This document shows, in pieces, positions 1 through 13,241 of a stretch of 64,000 nt of DNA (its first letter is position 1; every line of letters starts with the position of its first letter). A program made the translations under genes and the position numbers. The stretch is taken from the NCBI RefSeq assembly GCF_024713975.1, contig NC_091104.1, positions 16,263,580 to 16,327,579 on the forward strand, written 5' to 3'. A model generated the notes under the pieces. It saw only the letters and a list, made by a program, of their open reading frames with translations. It did no database searches and was not told where the DNA came from. The stretch comes from Paralichthys olivaceus (taxonomy: Eukaryota > Chordata > Actinopteri > Pleuronectiformes > Paralichthyidae).

Positions 1-1011
1 ACAAGTTAGAACATTGTTTAGACTTTAACTTCCGGGGAATCAAGGATCACACTTTTAAGATGGAAGCAAACAAGAAATTCAATTTACCGCAGCCTCCTTG
101 AACAAGAAATTTCCCATAGAGCCCAACAACCATTTGATTCTGAGTGAGCAAAATGATTTGTAATAGGCCGAGCCTTCGCCTCCACAGACCCTCACTCCAG
201 TCCAGTTATTGAGGCCAAGACATATCCAGAGTGAGGATTATTCCTCTAAAGTGCAGCTATGTAATCCTCTGAGAGTGGAATAGAAGGCTGCCATGGATCA
301 GATTTGCTGAAGATCAAGCTGTTTACATTGGATATGAGGAGGTAATTCACAGTATCCCTTATGATGGACAGTCTGCTTGTTGAAGACCATCATAAGATCA
401 TCTCAATCCACGCAAAGGGAGATCAGAGGGAGGTTTATGGAAAGATTTCCGCTAATGCAATATTAACATTCAATTTCTTTTTGATGGGGTGTGATTTCAT
501 TGGTGAGATTAAGTGCATGTAGATCATTTTGGGAAGGCTCTGGGCTCCAGTTGCGTGCTCGGTGGAGATGAAGCACAAGATGAAGTTATAATACTGAGCA
601 GTGTTGTGTATGTGGTGCTGCTCTGCCCTCTGCTGCAAGGAGTCTTCAGTGCAACTAAAGCCTGAGGACGTTTCAGAGTTATCAATGTTGACTCTGAAGC
701 TGAATCCGTCATGATGTTCAGTGAAATATACAATATAGAGGACATTATAAGTTATATTTATCATTCAATGATTATTTGTTTCATATATGTAGCTATGGCC
801 TCAACTTAAACTGCTTAACTCAGAAACTATTGAAATCAAACCACCACAATCTGAGTGAGTGTCTCTCTTAAAATGCAGAATTGAATGCAAATCCCCCCAA
901 AATTGAGGCCCTGATAATTTAATTTGTGATAAACTTGTTTGTTATGTTCATGTTTGGCCACATTACTAAAGATTTTAAAAAAATTCTATAGCTGTCAAAA
1001 CACATCTCCAT

Positions 1012-1120
1012 TATACATTATCTTTACTATTGTATACATTATCTTTACTATTGTATACATTATCTTTACTATTGTATACATTATCTTTACTATTGTATAC
1101 ATTATCTTTACTATTGTATA
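1012..1120 (+). repeat. 21-bp minisatellite, five perfect copies
   Basis: Unit tatacattatctttactattg repeats exactly at 1012, 1033, 1054, 1075 and 1096, then stops in a partial copy (tata). Because 21 is a multiple of 3 and the unit has few stops, it creates spurious repetitive ORFs. Confidence 0.97.
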
Positions 1121-3398
1121 GAGTTTCACTGCAATTTATTATTCAGGACTGGCTGATTTATAAATTCTCTCTCAGTACTACTATTATGTGTGTTTTACTG
1201 CAATCTCAATACAATCAATTCACCTCTTTAAAGCTTTAAGGAGAATTTATTATAAGTCAAATAACTGAGCTTAAAATGCACTTTAATTAAAATTAGAAAA
1301 TGAGGAAAATTCTACGTATATTCTTAAAACAAGGTTTTTGTTTGAGCTTGACAGATAATTCTTGACCTGGAAAATTGATTGATTTGGAAAAACTCAGCAA
1401 ATAGACCTCATGCTGAAATTGTTTTGTCAAAGTCATTTTTGTTCACACTGTATGTGCCTCAACTCTTAAATTCAAGCTGCAAAATGTATTCTCTTAGTTG
1501 AAATTTATCACAGCTAATTTCAACCTTGCACATAAATGCATACATACACAGGTCCGGTGGTCTTCCCTGTTTCCCAAAGGTATATCAACCTTTTAGACAC
1601 CACCCTATAAAGACAGTGCGTGCAGTGCATGCACATTTGATATTACTGTATACACACCTGCACAAACAGATAGCAGTAGCCTATTTACATTCATACATAT
1701 ATGTTCCTACACCCATCATATACACTTATGGAGGCATTGGTACCTGTAGTAGTTTAATTCTTCACTTTCTTTTATCCTCTTTCAATAAACAATTTGATTT
1801 ATCTTTAATTCTTTGAATGCTGATAATCTTATCATATTTTACTTATTGTTTCTCCAAAAAATGTATAATATTCAGGACTCTATCTTACTACAAAAAAGAG
1901 AAGTGCATTGTTTTAACCACATGGTGGCAGCCTTGAACTGACTTCTGAATCAAACCGCCTCATTATGAACCTGATGTACATGTGAATAACATCCCAGGTT
2001 CACAGTCACATATTTGACCATCAGTAAACACTGTGGATATGAATCCCGGTGCTGTAACATGTGTGTGCATCTCAACACTGACTCACACCTGTCAGGCTGA
2101 GAGGAGGAGGGTTATAATATCACAAGGTTTCGAGCAGACATCATCTGATATCTTGATCAATATTTGTCAGCTCCCGTCACTCTGGTGGTGCTCCCAGCGA
2201 TGAGGCTGTCTGCTGTAGGTTAATGGAGACAGGATTGATACTGCGGCTAAATGATCTGTCCTGGCCGGGGGCTGATTTCATCTCCAAGGTTCATCTTTCC
2301 ACAGATGTTGTGTTGTTGATCACACACAGCCGAGCAGAATCATCAACATCATCATCTCATGTGTCGTCAGTATTCTGAGTTTGTCTGAGATGTTATCACT
2401 CCATCTGTGTTATAATGAAGTCAATTTATCCTCACAAGCCTTTTGATTAGGTTGCTTGAACTGAGGAGACGCCTGTGGCCTTTTACTACTTCATTCTTTC
2501 ATCATGACGGATTAAAGTCCAATGACAACAGATGAAGGAACAAGGACGGTGAATAATGTAAATTGAAATGGATCTCATTTCCTCACCTAACAACCTGTTG
2601 ATTTAGTATCACAAAAGTCGTGATGAAATATTATCTTGCTCCATAATAGATATTCATAAATGTCTTTTCTTTTTCCAAAAAAATGGCTCTTTGAATATTT
2701 TGCGTCAGGATATCAGGGCATGATGGGAGTTCTGTGTCCCTGGATAACCTTCTCTGCCTTGGCTCAGCCAAGTCTCCTCTCTGTCCCTGCTGCCTCGTCT
2801 AGTAATGGATAGCTACAGGTTATCTCTTGAAGTCGGCACAACACCAGCAGCCGTCCACTGCAGCCATGCAACCGACCCACCCAGCCTTCACTACTTGGTA
2901 TTTTCAGCAGGCCGTCTGTGGGCAGTTTCACATGCCAGCTCGAGTCATGTTGACCAACCATAAAATATATTACGCTCTGTTTACTTTAATATTATCTCAC
3001 CAGCCTTTATTACTTCCTGCTTCATATTTCTTGCCTCAAAATTAAACCCTATCGCTGCCACTCCCTGTGAAGTGTCAGGTTGCAATTAAAAACCTATTGC
3101 ATCTCTGAATCCAGCTCCTCTAGGATGCTTTGAGGAACAGCCAGAGCAGATGAGAGTGTCCGGTCTGTTTTTATCACGAGAAGAGAAACATGAGCAGATA
3201 GACAGTGCTCCCTTGTTGCTCGAGAGTGATAAGTGAAGCCAGGAGATGAGGATGTGAGGTTTCTTATCAGTCCAGAGTGTGTCTTTCCGAGCGCACAGAG
3301 ATAGCAAGGGCGAGAGAGAGGCATGTTGCTGTGGGACAAAGGTGTGAGGGCAGATAAGCATGTATGTGTGAAATTCTTCTAAGATGAGCTTCACTCTG

Positions 3399-3399
<1 letters not shown>

Positions 3400-3475
<76 letters not shown>

Positions 3476-3490
3476 GAGGAGAGAGAGAGA
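3400..3490 (+). repeat. Compound microsatellite (TG)n-(GA)n
   Basis: About 58 bp of TG, then about 34 bp of GA interrupted by gaggagga. Alternating TG followed by a polypurine tract. Confidence 0.97.
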
Positions 3491-3713
3491 TGCTGACATC
3501 TGTTGTGCTAAGAGTTGCTGTAGGGATGTCCGCATGTCCTGATACACACTGGAAAGTGCCATAGAAAACCTGTTGTGAATACAGATTTGTCCAGAGCTAA
3601 GCGGTGGTGGAAGAGGTACACAGACAAGACAAAAGTACAAATTCAGTCCATAACAGGTGAAAGTCCTGCATTTAAATCCTACTAAAGTTAAACTACTGAC
3701 AGATTCTCATCTT

Positions 3714-3905
3714 AAAGGGTCAGTGTGTAGAATTTAGTGACATCTAGTGGTGAATTTGCATGTTGGAGCGGAATACCGCTCATCTCACCCTCCCCTTACA
3801 AACATGACAGAGAAACTTGTCATAATAACTCAAAAGGTGTAAAGGTATTTAGGTATAAGGGCCATTTTAGTGTAATGAAAACAACAATTGGTACAATTGT
3901 GATGG
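3714..3905 (+). repeat. Dispersed MITE-like teleost repeat, 3' truncated
   Basis: Begins ttaaagggtcagtgtgtagaa and continues through tagtgacatctagtggtgaa, ctcaccctccccttacaaacatg and taactcaaaaggtgt. I recognise this as a common short interspersed element of spiny-rayed fish. The matching far terminal repeat (complement of the start) is not seen, so this copy is truncated. Family name not assigned. Confidence 0.7.
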
Positions 3906-6900
3906 TTACTTGATCGATTATTTAATACTTGAAGTATAGTCAAAAGCAAGTACTTACTTTCTTTTAATCATGTAGAAGAGTTAACATGGAACTTTTACTT
4001 TACTCTGCTAAAAACCACTTTGTTTTCAAATATAGTTTTGACCAGTAGTTTTGAGTGTGGGATGGGCCTCAGTCAAAGAACATAGTTGAGTAATTAAAAC
4101 TGGGAAGACTAGAAGAAAGACTGAAACACAGGGAACACAATAGGGAACTTAGATGAACTGGCACAAGGGAAACCAAGTACAGAGACTACAGTGTAAAGTG
4201 AGGAGGGGCTATTAGAATCATGGCAGCGTAAAACACATGAGGGTAGGAAGTGAGATCTGAAATAAGAGAGAACGTTACTGACTTCAAAATTCAAATTGGA
4301 CCTTACAGGCCAACACTTAGTAGAATATATATATATACGCCTAAATACAGGTACTATGTCTTGCTGCTACTTGGAACATCCAGTCTAAGGCGATGGTGAA
4401 CTCACTTCTTTTTTACTCTTCTCCCAGATTTTTGTCACTTTTAAATTTATAGTCTTCAGACTCGAATGACACTGACTCAGCATCACTGGAGGCAATTTAT
4501 CAGCTTTTGAACGGCTCCCTCTGGAACCAGAAAAGAGCTTTGTACAACTTTTGATATGCTCCCCGAGACCTGTGAACGAGCCTGATGTGTAAAATAGGCA
4601 GAGTTCTTTTTTAATGACCAGGAGTGATTACAACAGGGTGGGGACTAAACTTGTTTTAAAACAGATTACTACTTTCCAAAAGTAGGAAACACTGTGTCTT
4701 TATTGTCTTTATGAGTCAGTGCTGTTGTTTGATCATTGCCTTTCATTTCTGTATAAACTACTGAAATCCCAAAGAGTGCCAGATATGAATGTAGCTCCAT
4801 CAGTTGCTGCAGACGTCATCGGTGCTGCTGTTGACTGAGAAAAAGTCCCAGGAATAATCAAATATACATTAAATTTATCTGCTTGCACTGAAGATCTCTG
4901 GATGAGCTTCCAACCGCATGAAAATGTTTATCCATCAAACAGACTTTGTGATTTGCATTTTAAGATCTGTCACACAATACAGAGCCAAGAAGTTTTTCTG
5001 TTTCTATAAATGAACCAGAATTTCCACACATTTAGTTTTAAGTATAATTATTTGAACATTTTTTTTCTAGTAAAACAAGGATATTGTATTGTTATTGTTG
5101 CAACCACTTCAGATAAGTGGTCTTTTTCAGAGGAATGACACCAAGTGGAGATATTGTTTATGCATCTGTTGTCCATGCTCAGTGATTGGTGACAGGTATT
5201 TTATCAAGGCGGCGATAGGCATCTGAAAATGTCAGTCGCATGAACAGTCAAGAGTATCATGCTCCTTATTGATGTAGCACTCAGCTCTAATGTCTTTTTG
5301 TCTCCTCACCCCCTTTCAGTTTCTTATCCGTTTCATTTCAGCCCATTCAGAATTGTTTTCCCTCTACAAATGTGTTTCTGTGTGCAAGACCCATTCATGT
5401 TATAATTTTTGTCATTTGCTAGATGTGCCATCTTTTAGGCAGCTTTGTTAAACTTGACAAACTTTTGGATAAGAGAGTTATATATAGAAGCCGCAGCACA
5501 GACAACGTAATGATAAATTCCAAAGACGGAAGTTGTTTACTGTGGTACACGGTGTAATAAAAGGTGTAATGAAATACTTGCAGAAGTTCCGAGTCAACCT
5601 GCTGCAGCCTCTTGGAAAGTTTTTTTATTCACATGGGGGTGGATGACTAATAAAATCAGCTTGCTTCTGGTGGTCTGAGCCAGTGATGTGCGAGCAGGCG
5701 TGGGTGAAGCTTCCTAGCTATTGCAGGAGAGAAAACACATGCAGCACTGAACTCGCTCTCAGAGTGAGCCCACTCCAGCACCCCATACAGCTCCCATTGA
5801 TGAGAGCGGCACTTTCGCCCCCATCTCCCCCATCGAGCCACATTTCATGCATTAGAGATTTGGAGAGAAGCTGCAAAAGAGAAAACAGACAAATTCAGGA
5901 AAGGGTCAGGCTTTGCTGACTTGCTTACCTTGTCATCTGCTCCATTTAGCCTCAAGCTGTAAATTATAAAACATATATACCATTGCCTATATCACCTATA
6001 GGTGTAGTGAATCTTTTATTCTTGTGCTTCTTGAGCCTGGTAAGCGATCAATACTTCAGGATGTAGGATTCTCTGACTCTGGAGGATCACTCTGAGTGGA
6101 GGGTAGGTGAGGGCAAGAGAAGAGGACGTGCATGATGGTCCTTCCAAGTCCTGGAAGGGAATGAAGTGCTGTTGATACTTTCTTCTGATATCCTGACTTC
6201 AGCGAGCAGGCTTTGTTCCTGACACTCACAGCTCTCTGGTAGCTAGAGTCACCTTAAGGCGCAGCAGTGATGACAGCGAGGCCAAAAGACAGTGAAGAGC
6301 CATGCCAGTTACAGCAAAGGGTCAATATGACACACTGTGGTTGACAGGATGCTCTGACAGGCGTCTCTAACAACACAATCCATATGTTGTTCAGTGATAA
6401 ATGAAAGCTGACAGCTGACAGCCCCATGAGCTGAGCTCCATTTTCCCTCCTTGACTTCAGCCATCATGTCCCAAATATGTTCTTACTGTGTAACCTGGGT
6501 GTCACCATAGTTTATTATGATCAGTGTATATTGGCGCAGTATTTGTAAATACTTTTCGCTGATTAGATCTTTTCTGCTATATCCATGATTTCATCCATTA
6601 ACTTTCATTAAAAACGATTTGACTGTAAAAGTAAGATACAGTTGGAATCGTTTAAAGTAATGAATATATTAGCTTACTATTTACAGTCGGATTTCACTTC
6701 CTATCTTTTTCAACTATTTACTTTTTTCAGCTTTTACCATCGTTGCTCCTTCCCCTGATATCTATTGGTTCTAAATGGGCAAGATAGCAGCATTCGTACG
6801 CAGGATGACAAGCCGATTCTAAAAATCCATCACTCAACTTGTAATTCTGTTTGCATGTTTATATTGTTTTGGTGTATAATTTAGATTTCTTGAGTTAATT

Positions 6901-7727
6901 AGTTGAGCTTTCCACATGCCCCCTGGCAACTGCAGAACTGATGGAGCAGAAATACCTCTGGTCGGGATTCACTGCTCTAAGAAATCCCTCACAGAGACGC
7001 AGTGGATAAGAGGATAAGAGGAGACATGGTGTGGGATGTTTCATTATTCATGCCAAATGAATTTATTGACTAAATTTACAGTACACAATAAACACAACAA
7101 ACCCTTTTGACCACTGCTCGGCCGCTTTGTGTAGACACGATCACTTTTGTTCTTCCTCTGTTAAGGGTCCACTTCCCTGTGTTTACTGCCCGCATTGATT
7201 TACAGTATATCCCTTGAACAAACATAAAAAGCCACTGTTTTTCCGAGAAATTCATTTACAAAGTGGACAGTACACAATGTGTAATAGTGTTGACAGACAA
7301 TATATTTACTGTAAAGGTAAAATAAAAATGCTGTAAAGGACTAATGTGGTAAAAGGTAGGTAGTTTGTTACTGTTATTAGCTCAGTTGGCTTTTAATATA
7401 GTAAGTCCAGAACAGTCTTTGAAGAAGAGGAGTCATCTTTTTTCAGCACTGTCATTTCTTCTTCCAGTGATGGTGGTGGAATATCTTATTGCATCCCACA
7501 AATAAAGACTCCAGTCCAGATCAATATGCAGTCTAAGTAATACTCCATCCACACTTCTTTTCTCTCTCTGGTTCAGTCGTTTCTCTTCACACAGCTTCTA
7601 TTCGCAGACAGCCGACAGCAGCTCAGGCACGATGACTTCAAGGGAGGGCAAAAAAAATCTATCCAACCTTGCCTCCTCTCACTTGCTGACTGTCTCCCCC
7701 CCCCAAGCGAGCTGCATGGGTCCAATG

Positions 7728-7886
7728 TTATATGTGTCCAGGCTTGGACAGGTAGGCTATGAGGGCCACAACCACCCCCACGTACATCCCTGTCCCGATG
7801 GTAATGGAGAGAGCAACCAGGAACAGAGCTCTTCTGGAGCTCATTCCTGCTCTGGAGAAGTCTCCCTTTGCGATGGCCTTGCCCGT
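7728..7886 (-). CDS. syndig1l: syndig1l coding exon 3 (loop, second membrane segment, stop)
   Basis: 52 codons plus TAA at 7730-7728. Acceptor tttgtcag|ACG, phase 0. Encodes [28 protein letters not shown] and a hydrophobic helix ending AYLSKPGHI. This is the most conserved part of the family. Confidence 0.94.
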   Translation of the reverse strand, partial: TGKAIAKGDFSRAGMSSRRALFLVALSITIGTGMYVGVVVALIAYLSKPGHI

Positions 7887-10800
7887 CTGACAAAACAAAG
7901 CAGAGAGCGAAATGAGCCGGCGTGTTACTCATCAGCACAGAGTGTATGAGTAGGTGTTGAGCCACAGTTAAAAGAGGGAAAACAAGAAATGCTCTTGGGA
8001 TAGCCATTAGTTACCATGGCAATTAGGTCATTATACCTCTGACAGTGATAAATGCGTTGTTTTGGTTTCCTATCAAAAATCGAGCCAGGCATCTATTTAT
8101 TCATCTGACACATTATTTTCCGTTCTAACTATCCCTGCAATTATTTTGGACGATGTTGCAAAGCCACCATTCTGTGCTTTGTCTGAAGTTGAAGGGCGTG
8201 AGCTTGATCTTTTTGGACAAGGAAGATGCTGATGGTAAAGAAACCTCTGATTCTGCTATAATTACAAATGAGGTCTTACTCAGCTATGAACACAATTAAT
8301 AACATAATTGCAAGGCACTGCCGTGAACCAAATCCCTCAATGTTAATGGTTTCCTAGAGCCAACACAGAAGACTGACAAGTGGGCTGAACCTACAAAATG
8401 TATGCGGTCACTCATCTGAAACAACCGCAAGGAGGGTCAGGCTGTGGAAAATGGGCTGCCGTAGCAGTTGTCTGAGTGCTTGTGCTCACTGACCTTAAAC
8501 AGAATACAGTGTAATTGGAGTTAATGACAGGCGTGAGGTCTCTGGGCCTTTACCTTGTGAGAGTAGTAAAAGGCAACGATGCCCAAGGGCCAGAAGCAGC
8601 AGAGCATGGAGAAGATGGCGAGGCCCAGGTAGTCCCGGGGGGGCAGCACGATGAAGTTGTCCTCGCTCTCACTGTCACTGGAGCTGTCACTCTGGAACAC
8701 AGCGGGTTAATAAAGAATATTGAAATGTCAGGAAAGAAAACGATTATACTGCTTAGTGCATGTTTTTTTTTTTACAGTGGAAATACATTTTGTGAGAGAG
8801 TACACAGAGCGACCAATTTATCAGTCGGTTCGATAAAAATTGGCCAGTATGATCCTTTCACAGTCATATCGGTACCTTGGTGTTTGTAGATATGAAAACG
8901 TTTATTTTACAGAATAATGCAGAGAGGATGTCCATTTGACATAAAATAACACTATTTTCTGCATTCAAGTTCTTTTTATTGGCTGTATCTTAATTTCATT
9001 TGTAGTTATTTATAGTTACGTTTATGGATAAACTGTAAAATATCAAGTCTAACATAATTACTTTGCGAACAGGGTTTTTGCTATCACTGCCAATATATTT
9101 TTTTAATTTACATCAGCCAATACATCAGCATTGGCATCGGCCCTCAAAAATCCATATCTGTTTGGCTCTACTTTCCTACAATACGAGCTGAGCTGAGATC
9201 GCTGTTCCCGAGATTGACACCTAAATAATTCTGTAGTCAGGCCAGACACATGTAGAGAGTCAGGTGTATTTTGGAGATACTTCACAGACGTGCTGCTTGA
9301 CAACTCATGTCTCCCCCCCAACACACCTCAACCTCAACCCCCACCCAAGGCCACTGTATCTGGCCTTGTTCCACAAACACCCAGGACAGGATGTGCTCAG
9401 CCAGCCAGAGAGGATTTCGTGCCTCTGTCAACACCCATGAGCGGCCTGACAGATAACACGGGATTAACGGATTGTTCCATCATCGCGAGGTGACAGGGGA
9501 AAACAGCGGAGAAGACAGTGTCATTTATGTGCTAAATTGCGTCCCGAGCATGAGAGACCCGAATCATTTCTCCTCAATGCTCCCAGCTCCATACACCTAG
9601 ACACTGGGTGTTCAACAGGCTCCCAGTAATGCGCCTCAATACTCAAACTCCTCATTTGGTTTTATTTTGATGGTTTTCTTTCTTCAAAGCTAAAAAGGAT
9701 TTGTTTTATATGCTTCCTCTAGTGGTTGGACATGACATATTATTTAAATTGTTGCTTCAGATTAAGCATTTTTCAGTTAAATTTTCAGATATGAACCAAA
9801 TATTTCATTTGTTTGATTGCTTGCTGAAATAAATTCTAAAAAACCCAACTCCAAGCCAGAGGAGCTAATAAATCATCCATTCGAATTCCATTAAGACTTT
9901 GTCGGAGCATCGTGCCTGCAGCGAGGACAGCAGAGTGACTGCCAAAGTGACCTTTACAAGGACGTGGCCTTACTTCTCTCAACTGTCCCAGAGACACAGA
10001 GGATGCTTGTCTAAATGAATAGCTCTCATAAAGAGCAGGTTTCATTTGTTAGTCTTGCAGCCTGCAGGGATCAATCAAAGAGGAAGAGGAAGGCACCAAA
10101 TAGAAATCGATATGTAAGGCAGGAACTGGAGCAACCATTTTAGAGGTAATTAAAGAAGAGTCAGGGACGCAGGCAAACAATAAAGGAATTGTGAACAGAC
10201 AACCTGGTTTGAAAGAAAACTGGGCACTATTCTCCCTTTTAACATCTACTCTCATCAACATTTACCAGACAACAGGCTCAAGTATAATCATCTGGAGATG
10301 TTTTGGTGAAGAAACCTGATTTAGATGTAAGAGAGAAGTGGAAGAAGTCAGCGCTACTACCCCATCTTTTCACCCACCTCAGCCAAGAAAAGATTACGAG
10401 GCTTCCTGTTATCTGCTTTATGAGCACAGTCCACCTGGACAGCATGGTGTGATCCATCAAAACAGCAGCTGGTCATAACCACATAATCTGACATCACATG
10501 AATAAACCAGAGAGCACAAACAGCAGTAATCTCCTTTATCTTTGCAGAAAGACCTGATAACAGCCCTGAGTGACCGGTGCATTCAATCCCGCTGACAGGC
10601 TCCTGGACACCGACTTCGGTTGGCTTGGGACAGACTCCCAGAGGCCGTAACTGATGGGGTTTTCGCTGGGGCGCAGTGCCTTTAACAACATCGTCACAGC
10701 TCTCAGCTCTCCTGACTACTTCAGGGCACAAAGAGACCCCTGCACCCTGTAAGTGGAAGGGACGATCCCATGGGCACCTTCCACATGCTTCTTTGTTACC

Positions 10801-13241
10801 TGCAATTTATATTTCCTCAGTCACACAGGTGTCACACAGCTGCTGACACAAACTAGCTGTGGAGTTATAATTGTAAAGTTACATCACCGAGTTGGTTTTA
10901 CTGCTGGTGGATCTACAGTATAGAGCAGTGGATCCCACTCGGGGGTCGATAAGCACAGAGGGAAGGTTGAGAATGACACTTTCCACAAATCAGATATAAT
11001 CTATGTAATAATTTAAACAATTTCTGGCTGGCAGCTCGCATAGCTCTTGAAGTGTTCATCTTAACAGCCTCATGCTTGGCAGGTGTATCGCTAAGTGTCT
11101 ATGAAAGTCCTGTGTCACGTTTGGTGCGATTTGGACACAGAATATCTTTAATATAATTAATCTTGAATAAACAAATGATCAGTGCTCTGTCGGGTGGCTG
11201 GGATTCATCAACATAAGTGACGTTGTTGATCGGGACAACGGACACGTTCGTGGCAATGCTGACTGAGTCTTTGGTTTGAATAAACAGGTGAACAGCTCTT
11301 TGTGCAGAAGCGGTGGTGCAGCTCTTTACTCGCCATGGTTCGATTACTGCTGGTCACTTAGAGTTTCATAAAGAAACTGCACCCAGTGTCACCACAGGCA
11401 TTAGTAGCAAATAAATGGTTTTATGGAGGTTGCGCGTCTCTAGCACAATTATTTTGGGGGTCAGGGGCTGAAAAGTTTGAATAAAAGCATGAGAATGATC
11501 ACCAGCCTTCTATCTTTCTCTAGCTCCAGACTCCTCAGGTGGTAAGCAACAACATCAGTGGCAGCATTTTACAATTTACAGCACCACAGGAAACATTGCA
11601 ACAGTTAGGTGATCTTTTTGTGAACTAAATGTCCTTTGAGATAATCGGGCAGCTATATCTCTTGCAAAAATAGAGGCTAGAGATGATAAGATAAGACATT
11701 TAAACACATCTGAAACAAGACAAGCAAAGGTCTAATGGGGAAAGACCTGATACAATGATGATTTGATGCTGCCGCTATGCTTCCTCACACGACACATGCT
11801 CTACACATATGTTGTAATAATATCCTCTCCTACATCCATCTATAGCATGCTCGTGTGTGTTTTCACTTACGACAGGATTATCAATCTTAGCACTGAGAAA
11901 CACACACACACACACACACACAGAGGAAGGGAATGTAAAGAAACGCAGATGCTGAGTAAAAAGTCTCATATTCCAGCTGGAAACCCGGCGTTCATGTGAG
12001 CGCTCTTCATCACATTCATTTGCTCTTTTCAACTGACATGGAATAACTTTAGCCGCAGGCTCACCTGATCCAGCAGCCATGCATCAGCTTAATACCCTCA
12101 AAGCACGGCATTACTTATGGCATTAATGGCGGTCGCTGCCATGTCTCTATCTATCTACCAGGCCTACGAGTGACAAGCGCTGGCGCAATCATCAGCCCAG
12201 TCAGAGTGCTGTGCTTCTTCCTGTGCCAGCTCAGAGCCCTGGGTGTCTCACAAGCATCCCTGGATGAAATTAGATTTTTACCACTTCTGAACAGACTTTG
12301 CTCTTTTTTTTCTTTTTGAAAGAGTAGTTAAAGGCCCTGGAAGAACATCAGCCAGGACGGATCGAATCAGATGTGTCTTTTTCTTTAGGATGTAATTATA
12401 AAACAAAAGCGCACAATTCCCCGATATTAGATTTGAAAGACTCCAGTAAATTGACAATTTGGAGGACAGAGTGAGAAATGAGCATGAATCACACTGGCAG
12501 TCTAAAAGTAATATAGGCATCACTGCAGTATACACAGCAGGATGGCCTTGACAGTTACAATTGAGTTTTGAAATGCCTTTAATTTCATGTCGTGACTCAA
12601 GATTCAAATTACTCAAACACTGCTAAAAGGCTCTGCTTCAATTTGATCTTCGATGTGCATGGTAATTATTCCCTTGTAACCTGCAGCAGGAGTGATGAGC
12701 TGGAAGCATATATATTTCCCATTCAGCATACAATCAGACTACAACAGAAACATATGCCGCTTGTAGAGACCAATAAATCAGGTGCCTACATCTTCACAAT
12801 AAGATACAAGTGACCTCTGACCTCGTACTCAGGACCCTGCTCATCCTCCACCTCGTACGACACTGTCTGGATCTTCATGTCTTTCTCTCCCTGAATGCTG
12901 TCCAGGGTATTTTCTGCAGACACTTCATCCAGCACAGCGTCCTTGCTCTCCGTGAACGTGGTCTCAAAGCTCTCGCTCTTGGAGTCCTTGCTGTGCAGGC
13001 TCACGTCGTCTTTGCACAGGATGAAGTTTGGTCTGTAGAACGCCTCCACCGCCAGGTGCAGGGACGTCGCGTCCAGGAACTGCTGAGTCTTATGCTTGCC
13101 ATTAGTCCCGGTGTAGTAGTAGCCGATGAGGCTGTCCTGGTAAGGCTGGCTCGGGTAGTCGCACTGGAAGCCCTGGTAGTCGTTGTGGACCGCGTGTCTT
13201 TTGTCCAGCAGAGGGTTCTGGAGCTCGCTGAGGCTCTCCAT
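7728..13241 (-). CDS. syndig1l: syndig1l, synapse differentiation-inducing 1-like (capucin); 3 coding exons, 238 aa
   Basis: Small membrane protein of the SynDIG/dispanin (CD225-like) family. The mammalian protein (capucin, TMEM90A) is enriched in striatum and found in Golgi membranes; the related SynDIG1 associates with AMPA receptors. Coding exons run 13241-12822, 8691-8554 and 7886-7728, all joined in phase 0. The start is [12 protein letters not shown], the characteristic N terminus of SYNDIG1L rather than SYNDIG1. A cytoplasmic N-terminal region of about 155 aa ends in an acidic serine stretch ([12 protein letters not shown], 141-152). A first hydrophobic segment follows (about 162-183, with the [11 protein letters not shown] dispanin signature), then a basic loop (KGDFSRAG) and a second transmembrane helix (about 206-232), then SKPGHI-stop. 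The 238-aa length equals the human protein as I recall it. Span includes introns of 667 and 4130 bp. Possible AATAAA at 7067-7062. Identity is secure; localisation is inferred from the family. Confidence 0.95.
8554..8691 (-). CDS. syndig1l: syndig1l coding exon 2 (acidic Ser stretch and first membrane segment)
   Basis: 46 codons, acceptor ttccag|AGT, donor AAG|GTAAAG, both phase 0. Encodes [12 protein letters not shown], the LPPRDYLGL motif and the Cys-rich first hydrophobic helix ([13 protein letters not shown]). The seven-C run keeps the frame (CCC CCC CGG = PPR), so there is no frameshift. Confidence 0.94.
8795..9175. repeat. Degenerate hAT-like noncoding repeat in syndig1l intron 2
   Basis: Blocks such as cagtcggttcgataaaaattgg near 8823 and catcggccctcaaaaatccatatc near 9135 resemble the (tatcggccgatat)-type terminal regions of fish hAT elements. 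Highly diverged; boundaries approximate. Confidence 0.45.
11901..11922 (+). repeat. (CA)n microsatellite in syndig1l intron 2
   Basis: Twenty-two bases of alternating CA. Short and uninterrupted. Confidence 0.95.
12822..13241 (-). CDS. syndig1l: syndig1l coding exon 1 (N-terminal cytoplasmic region)
   Basis: 140 codons from the ATG at 13241. Donor GAG|GTCAGA at 12822/12821, phase 0. On the 5' side an acceptor (ttttccag) at 13305 leaves 63 nt of 5' UTR in this exon. Contains the conserved block [11 protein letters not shown] and the [11 protein letters not shown] segment shared with mammalian SYNDIG1L. Confidence 0.93.

Larger units (their letters stand above)
1..7727. other. Intergenic region 3' of syndig1l
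   Basis: No exon with family-like protein and flanking splice sites was found on either strand; the longest open frames are short or built on TG repeats. Separately listed repeats lie inside. The rest (for example 2.0-2.7 kb and 4.4-7.0 kb) is AT-rich single-copy-looking DNA with nothing I can name. Confidence 0.6.

Noticed and set aside
1012..1120. CRISPR-like array
   Set aside because: Repeats are directly adjacent with no spacers, in a vertebrate genome; it is a minisatellite.
3086..3640. 184-aa minus-strand open frame
   Set aside because: Held open by the TG/GA microsatellite; no domain, no splice context, no family resemblance.
7573..8007. 144-aa minus-strand open frame overlapping syndig1l exon 3
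   Set aside because: Different frame from the membrane-protein exon; the real frame is set by splice sites and homology.
8631..8643. Frameshift in syndig1l at the seven-C run
   Set aside because: Seven bases translate cleanly as LPPRD, the family motif, so the frame is intact.
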